Below, piece by piece: positions 45,724 to 54,700 of a stretch of 64,000 nucleotides of DNA. The notes beneath the pieces were generated by a model. The model was not told the origin of the DNA and ran no database searches. It was given only the letters and a program-made list of their open reading frames with translations. The position numbers and the translations under genes were made by a program. This stretch comes from Sulfidibacter corallicola. GTDB lineage: Bacteria > Acidobacteriota > Holophagae > Acanthopleuribacterales > Acanthopleuribacteraceae. The stretch is from NCBI RefSeq assembly GCF_017498545.1, contig NZ_CP071793.1, forward strand, positions 620,001-684,000. Direction: 5' to 3'. The first letter of the stretch is position 1; every line of letters begins with the position of its first letter.

Positions 45724-45735
45724 GGGTCCTTCCTG
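45720..45735 (-). promoter_or_regulatory. A/B junction: ATGA start-stop overlap with Shine-Dalgarno
   Basis: The ATG of PKS-B (45723-45721) overlaps the TGA of PKS-A (45722-45720). AGGAAGGA lies at 45734-45727 inside the 3' end of PKS-A; its upstream AGGA is seven bases from the ATG. This is typical of translational coupling between subunits needed in equal amounts. Confidence 0.85.
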
Positions 45736-48700
45736 TTAGCAGTCACGTGGGTTTCGCGTTTTGGGCGGACAGTGGCGGCGTCGGCTTGGTCTTCGGGCCG
45801 GAGTAGGGCGGTACCCGCTAGGTCTTCGAGCCAGCGGCGCAGGGCGACCCCGTCGTGCAATAAATCGTCGAGGTCGCTGTCGGTTGGCGCGAAAAGGTCG
45901 TGATTGCGGCGCTGGAAAGCAGGGGCCGGCAAAGGCTGGCGGGCGTTTGCCGTTGGCAAAACCTGCTCCAAAATGAGGTGGCAATTGGTGCCGCCGAAAC
46001 CGAAAGAGGAAATCGCGGCGCGGCGGGGTTGGGAACGTTCCGGCCAGGGGGTCGCTTCCAGCACCGGGTAAAACGGCGAGTCCTGGAAGCGGAAGCGTGG
46101 GTGGGGTTGAAGACAGTGAAGGGTTGCCGGAATCAAATCCTGTTGAAGGATCAGCACGTTTTTGATCAAGCTTGCGATGCCGGCGGCGCGCAACAAGTGG
46201 CCGATATTCGATTTGAGCGAACCAATCGCGCACGTTGCCCTGGCCGCGGTGCGACCGTAGGCATGGGTTGCGGCACGGACCTCGATCGGATCGCCCAACG
46301 AGGTACCGGTACCATGAGCTTCGAGATAATGGATGTCGGCCGGGTCGACGCCGCTGTCGGCCAGCGCGGCGCGAATCACCTTGGTCTGCGCTTCGCCGTT
46401 GGGAACGGTCAAACCCATGGTGTGGCCGTCGTTGTTGACCGCCGAACCGCGGATCAGCGCCAGAATGCGGTCGCCGTCGGCGCGTGCGCGGTCGGCCCGT
46501 TTGAGCATTACCATGCCCGCCCCTTCGCCCAACACGAAACCGTCGGCGTCGCGATCGAAGACACGGGTTTGGGGCGAGGCGGCCAAGACGCCGGCTGCCG
46601 CAAATTTGAGGTGGCTGTAGGGCCCGATGTGGAGCTCCACGCCGCCTGCCAATGCCGCGTCGCATTCGCCTTGGCGCAGTGCTGAAACCGCTTGGTGTAC
46701 CGCAACCAAGGACGATGAGCAGGCGGTGTCGATGACCTGGGCCGCGCCTTGCAAATCGTAAAAATCGGCGATACGGGCCGCCATCATGTTGGGAATGCTG
46801 TTGACCACCAGGCGTTTGTGAGCCCAGTCCGGCAATTCGTGCCAGCGATGCCGCAGGTAATCGCTTTCACCACCGGCGATGTAAACCGCGGTGCGCGTCT
46901 TGGCGATCTCGATTTTGTCGTATCCGGCATGACACAAGGTGGCGGCGGCGATCTCGAGAATGAGGCGGTGATGCGGGTCAAGCACCGCTGCTTCACGGTG
47001 ATCGATGGCGAAGTACTCGGCATCGAAGCCGTAGATGTCGTCGAGCAACGCGGCCCATTTTGCGTATGTGCGGCCCGGTTGGTTCTTTTGAGGCGCATAG
47101 TACTCTGCAATCGACCAGCGATCGGCTGGAACTTCGGTGACGGCACTTTTGCCGGCTTGCAGAAGTTCGATGAATCGTTCGGCATTGTTCGCCCCTGGCA
47201 GGCGGCAGGCCAAACCAATCACCGCGATGTCGCGCGCCTCGCGGGGCGCGTTGTACCGTGCCACCGGGTTGTGGCCGGTAGGTTGGTGAGAATCGCTCGA
47301 TGGGTCCTGGTCGATGCTTTCGGGGGCGGTGTTCAAGAGTTCCGAAAATTTTGACGATGGGGTTGACCTTTGGTCGTCCTCGAGGTTTGTCGGTGGTGGA
47401 TCCGGTGGCGGGGTCCGATCCTTTTCCGGTACCTCGGACTGCTGTGTCGATGGGACTGGGTTTGACGCAATCAGGTTTGGCACAGAGTCGTACAGGTGAT
47501 CGGCCAAGGAAGATAAAGTGGAGAGTTCGACGAATAACGAGGGTTCCAGCACTAATCCCCAGCGTTCTTCGATGCGGTTGAGCAGGGTCATCATCATGAT
47601 CGAATCGAGGCCGTACTGTTCCAGCGATTCTTCCGTGTCGATATCTTCGGCATCGACCTTGAGGACGGCCATGCAAAGCTCGGTCAAGTCGGCCAGTAAT
47701 TGAAGTCGGTCAAGCTTGTCTGCGATTCTGCCGCCGGGAGGTGAGCCATGGGATGTTTCGCCCTGGCGTTCAGCGGGTTCCGGCAACGGTGCCAAACCGG
47801 ATCGGCTGGCCTGGGCAGATGGATCGCCAGCGCCGGCAAGAACGGAACGTCCTTGGTGTTGCGATGGGTGATTGGGGTTGGCGTTGGCCTCGTCGGGACC
47901 GAGCGGTTGGTCCGTCCCTTCCTGGTGATTGGTGGCTCTTGCTGACAGTTGATCGCAGTGGATGTCGTAAATCCGGCACAACTGTTCGCGCTCACCGCAG
48001 ATGACGCCGGTGAGCGGCGCTTGGCTTGCCAACAAGGCATCAAAGACAAGCAAGCCGTTGGTGCTGTCGAGTGAACGCAGTCCGAACTTCTTCTCGAGCC
48101 ACGCTTCGGTTTCAGCGTCAATGCCCATGCCGCCCTCGGCCCAAAGAGGCCAGGCGATGGATTGTGTGACACCAAAGCGCCTACCCGCGGCGCTTTCGCG
48201 ATTTCGCCAGGCGGCAAAGTGGTCGAGGAAACGATTGGCGTAAGCGTAGTCGCTCTGGCCGATATTGCCGAGTAAGCCGGCGATCGAAGAGAACAGGATA
48301 AAGTGTTTCAGGTGACGGTTGCCGAGCGCCGCATCCAAATTCAGCACGCCTTCGACTTTGGGCGCATAGACGTGACGCCATTGCGCGAGGGTTTTGTCGG
48401 CCAGCCGGCTGTCGTGCGTCACACCGGCCGCGTGGATCACACCTTCGATTGGCCCCTGGCGACGGAAGATTTCAGCCAGAACCGTTTGTACCTGGCTGCG
48501 ATCCCTCAGATCACAGCGGTAGTAGTGCGTTTCACCGCCGAGCTGACCCAAGCGCTGCTCGGTGTGTTCGATTTCCGTGCCGCGAGGACTGCGGCCCAAA
48601 AGCGCCAAGCGGGCACCCTGGGCGGCGAGCCGGTGCGAAAATAATTGACCCAGGCCGCCCATTCCGCCGCTAATCAACCACAAAGTGCCTGGCTCAGCCT

Positions 48701-51700
48701 GCCACGTGCGCGTTTCAAGCGGACGCCGACGGTATTGTTTAATCTCACGAACGCCGCCGCGATAACGAATTTCGGTCGCATCGTCATCGGTTGCGCTAAC
48801 TTCGCCCCACTGTAAATCGGGTCGGTTGCGGTCAACGGCCGTCAGGCTGGTTTTGAGACGCGGTATTTCACGGTGAACCGACTGCAAAAATCCGCTTAGC
48901 GCGGCACAGGCAAGTCCCGATTTGGTTTGGCCGTCGTAAAACACGCGCCAATCGATGCGCCGGTCGAGCCGAATCTTGGCCAGCGCCGCCGCAAACGCAA
49001 AGCAGGCGCTCACGGCGCGGGGTGGCGCCGTGCCGATTTCTTCGTGCCACCGCAGCGGCCAAGCGTGAATGAATCGGTGTGGCAACCGATCGGATTGAAT
49101 CAAGTGTCGGAGCAGCTCGCCGTAGTCTTCGATGGAGGTTGGGTCCAGTTCGAAACGCTGTGCGTCCAGTTGGCGGAAACACGCGCCGGGTTGGACCAGC
49201 AGCGCATTGGGCCATTGTTGGCACTGCTTCCACAAGGGGCCGGCCTCGTCGAAGAGCAGAATGGCCGGTTGAAAACGGTCGGCAACGGTCGGGTGCGCGG
49301 GAAGCCAGGCCTCATCGAAGAGGGTGACCTCCGCGCCGAGCGGCGATTGTGGCGCAGTACTGGGGCGAATTGACGGTGTGAGGCGGCGTGCGCTGAACTG
49401 AACGAATTCAGCGACGACCCGGCCTTCGTCGTCAGCCAGGATCAGGTCGAACGTGAGCATGCCGCGGCCGACAGCGGTGCGTCTCGAATAAACCCACAAC
49501 GCGCCTTGCAGCTTCCGATGGATCCGTAATTCGCCCAGGGAAAAGGGAATGTAGGGCGCGGGATCGCCGTTTTGAACGGGCGCGAGGCAGGCTGTTACCT
49601 GTAACGCGCCGTCGAGCAAGGTCGGTTCCAGGAAGTCGCCCCCAGGGTCGGTGACGGTACCCGGCAGTGCGTCGGCGCGCGTAATCCGGGCCAAAGCCTC
49701 GTCTTCACTGTGACCCAGTTCCTGGATGGTTTGAAAACTGGGGCCGTAGTTGAGCCCCTGCGCGGCGAACGCGGTGTACACCCTTGCCGCGCTTTGACGG
49801 TGCGGCAAACGCGCAGCGATGCCCTTGAGGTGGAGCGGCGCGATGGTTTGCGGCCGATCCCGGTGAAGGCGCCCTTGTACATGGCTGATTTCTTCACCCG
49901 CGCTGTCGGCGGTGACGATGGTAAACGACAAGCTGCCGTTGTGCGGTTCTAGGCGTGTCCAAATCTCGCTGCTAGGTAGGCGCGGTTGCAAAGGCTGTGT
50001 CCAGAAAACGCGACTGAAACGCCGAATCGGTTGGCGGGTGGCAATCGCGCCGGCGGCACGAGCGAGTTCGAGGTAAGCCACGCCCGGTAGCGTGATCCGG
50101 CCCTGCACGAGGTGATCGGCCAATAGGCTTGCATCAAGCGGGCAGTTGCACAGGCATTCGAAGCGTTCGAATGTCGCGCGGTTGTGTTGCGAGAGCGGGT
50201 GCAACCGGTTCGTGGGTTGGGTCGCTTTGGCCGGTGGGGCGATCGGTGCCATCGGCTCAGCCATTGGCATCGCTTTGCCGGCGAAGGGGTAGGTCGGCAG
50301 GACGATCCGGCGCGGTGTGTGGTTGTGGTGGAGTAAGTGCCAGTCGACATCGGCGCCCAGAACCCAGATCTGTGCGAGTTGCGGCAAGTCGCCTTCTTCA
50401 GCCAACGCCTGAACATAGAGTGCGCCGGGGCGGCCCTTGAGCTGGAAACCTTGGGCGGGGCCTGTGCGGCTGTCATCACACCACAACCCGTCCGCGTTGT
50501 CGGGGTTCTCGGCAAAGCGACGCAGTATCGCGGTGGTTTGGTTGAGGCCGTTGGCAACCAAAGCCAGGCGGTGGCGATGATGGACGCGACCGATTTGTAG
50601 GGTGAAGGCGACATCGGCCAAACAGGGGCGATCGTCGTCGGGTGCCTGACTGCTTTTGTCTAGAAAGGTCGCCAGTTGTATTGCGAGCTCGGTGAGTTGT
50701 TGTGGCCGCGTTGCAGAAAGCACGATCACTTGCGGTCCAAACGCCTGGTCGGCAGGGTTGGCGCGATCGGGCGCCTGGTAGCTTTCGAGAATCAAATGGG
50801 CGTTGACACCGCCCGCGCCAAACGAACTGACGGCAGCGCGATAGGGGAGCGGTTGGCCTTGCTCATTTTGTTGACGCGACCAGGCTTGGCTTTTTTGTTG
50901 TACGCGGAACGGCGTGTGCTCAAAGGCAATATTGGGGTTGGCTTGGGTTGCGTTGAGCGATGGAACCAGGCGGCGATGACGAAATTGCAGCAGAATTTTG
51001 GTGACGCCGGCGATCCCGGCGGCAGCTTCCAGATGGCCGATGTTGGCCTTGACGCTGCCGATGGGACAGGGTTTGCGCTCGGCGCTGGGGCTGCCGTAAA
51101 CGCGGCTCAGTGCTTCGATTTCAATCGGATCGCCAAGCGCGGTGCCGGTGCCGTGCGCTTCCACATAGCCGATTTGGGTTGGATCCAGCGCGGCCTGATG
51201 CAGGCAGGTGCGGACCAATGCGGCTTGGGCGTTGGGGTTGGGGACCATGTACCCATTGGTGTTGCCGCCATGGTTGATGGCGCCGGCAAGGATGACACCA
51301 TGGATTGGGTCGCCGTCCCGTTGTGCGTCCGCCAGCGGTTTGAGTAACACCACGCCCACACCTTCGCCGGGAACGAAACCGTCGGCGCCCGCACCAAAGG
51401 GACGGCAAACGCCGGAAGGCGACAGCATGCGCTTTTGGCACATCCACAGGTACTTGGTCGGGTGGAGGAAAAGGTTGACGCCTCCCGCCAGGGCGGTATC
51501 ACATTCCCCCTGTTGTAAACTGCGACAGGCCATTTGAATCGCCGTCAGCGATGAGGAGCAGGCCGTGTCGACCGGCAGGCTTGGACCCTGGAACCCAAAG
51601 ACATAAGAGATGCGGTTGGCCAACGACCAGGGCAGTGAAATCGGGATGGTGCTTTTGCCCGATTGCCAATGAGCCGGACCTTGCAATGCAAACCCGTAGT

Positions 51701-54700
51701 TGGTTACGCCGGCGAATACACCGACGCGGTTGGGGCGGTCTTTGGCGGCCCCTTTGAGCTGGGCGGGTGTGGTCGCAGCGTCTTCGATCGCCGCCCAGCA
51801 AGTTTCCAGAAAAAGCCGTTCTTGGGGATCCATGGTTTCGGCCTCACTGGGGGCGATGTTGAAAAAAAGTGGGTCGAAACGTGTGATTTGGTCGAGGTAC
51901 CCGCCCCAGCGGCAGTAAATTTTTCCTTCTCGGGCGCGTTCGGGATCGGCGTCGAACCACGCCTCGGCGTCCCAGCGATCACGCGGAACTTCGTCGATGC
52001 AGGTCTCGCCGTTTTCGAGCCGGCTCCATAAGCTATCGAGGTCGGGGCTTTTGGGATACCTACCGGCCAGGCCGATGATCGCAATCGGTTGTGTCGGGGT
52101 GCCGTCGCTGTCTCTGCTTGCACGGATCGGGCCTGTTGGCGGCGGCAGCGGTTCCCTTGGCGTGCCGGAATCGTCGCCGGCTTGGTCGATTGCAGCGGGT
52201 CGGTGCGCGCCGGCATTTGTTCCGGTCTCGGGTAACTGAAGCCGATTGCCGTAGCGTTGCGTGAGATGATCGGTCAAAAGGTCGAGCGTTTCGAAGCGGT
52301 AGAGCAACGTCCGCGAAAAGTCCTCGGGCAAGTAGCGGCTGACGGCCTCGTTGAAGCGATTGACCAAGATCGAATCGATACCGTAATCCTTGAACGGGAT
52401 GTCGGTCTCGATGCGGTTGCGCGGTAATTTCAATAACTTTGAAAACAGGCTGATCAACATCTCGGCGACCGCTGCGCGCGTTGTGGCGCCTTCATTGGCC
52501 GAGGGATGGGCCGCCTCTTGCGCTTCTGGGGTCGGTGACTCGAGTCGTTCGGCAAGCGCCAAATGAGCTGTAAAACGCTGCTGGTCCCCATGGTTGATGA
52601 TCCAATGAGCGGCTGAGCGGGTGTCGCCCTGGAGCAGGCGGTCGAGCAGTGCACAGCCTGATTCGGTGCCCATTGGTTCCATGCCGCTGGACGCGAAGCG
52701 TGAGGCAAAGGTTTGCGGATCCAGTTGCATGCCGCCGTCCTGCCAATAGGGCCAGGCTAGTGATAGCGATAGACCACAGCGCCCCAGCCGGCGGCGCTGT
52801 TGGGCAAAACCATCGAGGTAGCCGTTGGCGAAGGCATAATCTGCCTGACCTTGGTTGCCGAGAACGGCCGATACCGAGCTCATACAAACAAAGGCTTTGA
52901 GCTCCTGATCCTCGCAGGCTTCGTCCAGATGATGGGCGGCTGCGATTTTGGCGCGCAGTACACGAGCTGCACGCTCGCGTTCGAATTGGACCAAATAGCG
53001 GTCGTCGATGGTTCCGGCGGCATGAAGCACGACATCGATGCCGCCGAAGTCGCGTTTGACCGCGTGCACCGCCTGTCGCGTGGCATGGGCGTCGCCGAGA
53101 TCGACGCTGTAATAACGAGCGATGGCGCCGAGAGCCTGCAAACGGTCGAGCTGGTCCTGTTGGCGCGGACCAAGCGGGCTGTGGCCCAATAGCGCCAGTT
53201 GGACCTTGCCCTGGCGGCTCAAGTGCTGCGAGATTCCGGAGCCCAAGGCGCCGCACCCGCCACTGACCAACCACACCGGCGGCCTTGCGGCTCCCGGCAT
53301 GGGAGCGGCGCTCGGCAATTCGGCTGGCGCGAAGGTCGCGTGGTAAAGCTGTCCTCGTTCAAAACGCAGTGTGAGCGCCTGCCGCTGTTCCAGGGTGGCT
53401 GAGAGTGCTGCCGTAATGTCGCGAGGGTCGTTTGCGCAAAGTTCGAGGCTGCTCAACGCCAGGTTGGGTTCTTCACGATGCACGACACGGCTCAGCGCTG
53501 CAACCGATTGAGCGAACGGTGAGCCCGACTGTTCGGACTGTGTCACCAGTAGGATGCGATGGATGATGTGCCGGGGTGCCGTGAGGAGCCGGCGTAAATC
53601 GGCCATCAGGTCGAGCGCCGCGTCAATGGCCGCGTTCGCGGGTTCGGTTCCCTCGATCTTGGGTGTCACGAACCATATTAGCTGTTGGGAATAGGGGCAT
53701 TGCATCACTTCTTCAAGGTTGTGATAGGGGCGAAGGGTGGTCGCTGCGGTCAAGTCGGTCAGGCTTTGATCCCTCACGCCGAGCAGGGCGCAACCCGTTG
53801 GCAGGCATGTCTGTTCGTTCGACGTGGGAAACGGGCGCCACTTGGTTTGGAACAGACCGATCTGTGCCATGGGGTTTTTTTCGCCGGCGATGGGTCGGTG
53901 GTGTTCGTTCGTTGCCCCGATCGAATCTTCGCGACGGGCGATCGGTGGTGTTGGCGCGCCGCCCGTTTCAGGGTTGGCCTGCAAACGCAAGGTCGCCAAG
54001 GGATCGAAGCCTTCGATCCAGTAGCGCTCGCGGGCGAATGCATAGCCAGGTAGCGAGATGCGCCGCCCCTTCCAACCGGCCGCATAGCGCGACCAGTCGA
54101 GTTGTGCACCTTGGCGGTACCATTCGGCCAGGCGTTTCAAGTCGTTTCGCAGCGCGGTTAGGCTGCGCTTTTCACCATGGGCGGCACACAGTTCTGCGAA
54201 TGCTTGCGGGTCATGGGTCCCATCGCGTCGTATTTTGCAAATATCGCTTTGTTTGGCTTGCATTAGGTGGTGTTTGAGTTCCGTCAAATCTTTGGCAATT
54301 ATCGTCAAACGCTGGTTGAAGTGGTCGCGGCCACACAACAACGTGGTGGCGACGTCGGCGGGATGAAGGTCGCCGTTGGTTGGCGCGGCGAGCCAGTCCG
54401 CCAAACCTTGTACTTGGGCCAGGACCGCTTCTGGTGTTTTGGCGCTGAAGACAAACAGGTACGCAGCTTGTTCGCGCGGTTGCGCGCGTGGATCGGTCGG
54501 CGCTTCCTGTAATACCGCGTGGGCGTTGGTACCGCTGAATCCAAATGAGCTGATACCTGCCAGACGCGGACCACCGCCTTCCGGGAACCATCGACGACAT
54601 CCGTTGCTGATCAGAAAGGGACTGCCGGCCAGGTTGAGGTGCGGGTTTGGGTTTTGGTAACCCGCACTGGGCGGTATGGTGCGGTGTTCCATCATCAACA

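Noticed and set aside
53169..53190. GHSPLG in PKS-A resembles the acyltransferase GHSxG motif.
   Set aside because: It lies in the NADPH-binding loop of KR-A1 (LLGHS in place of LLGRS), 19 residues after the glycine motif, with no AT sequence around it.
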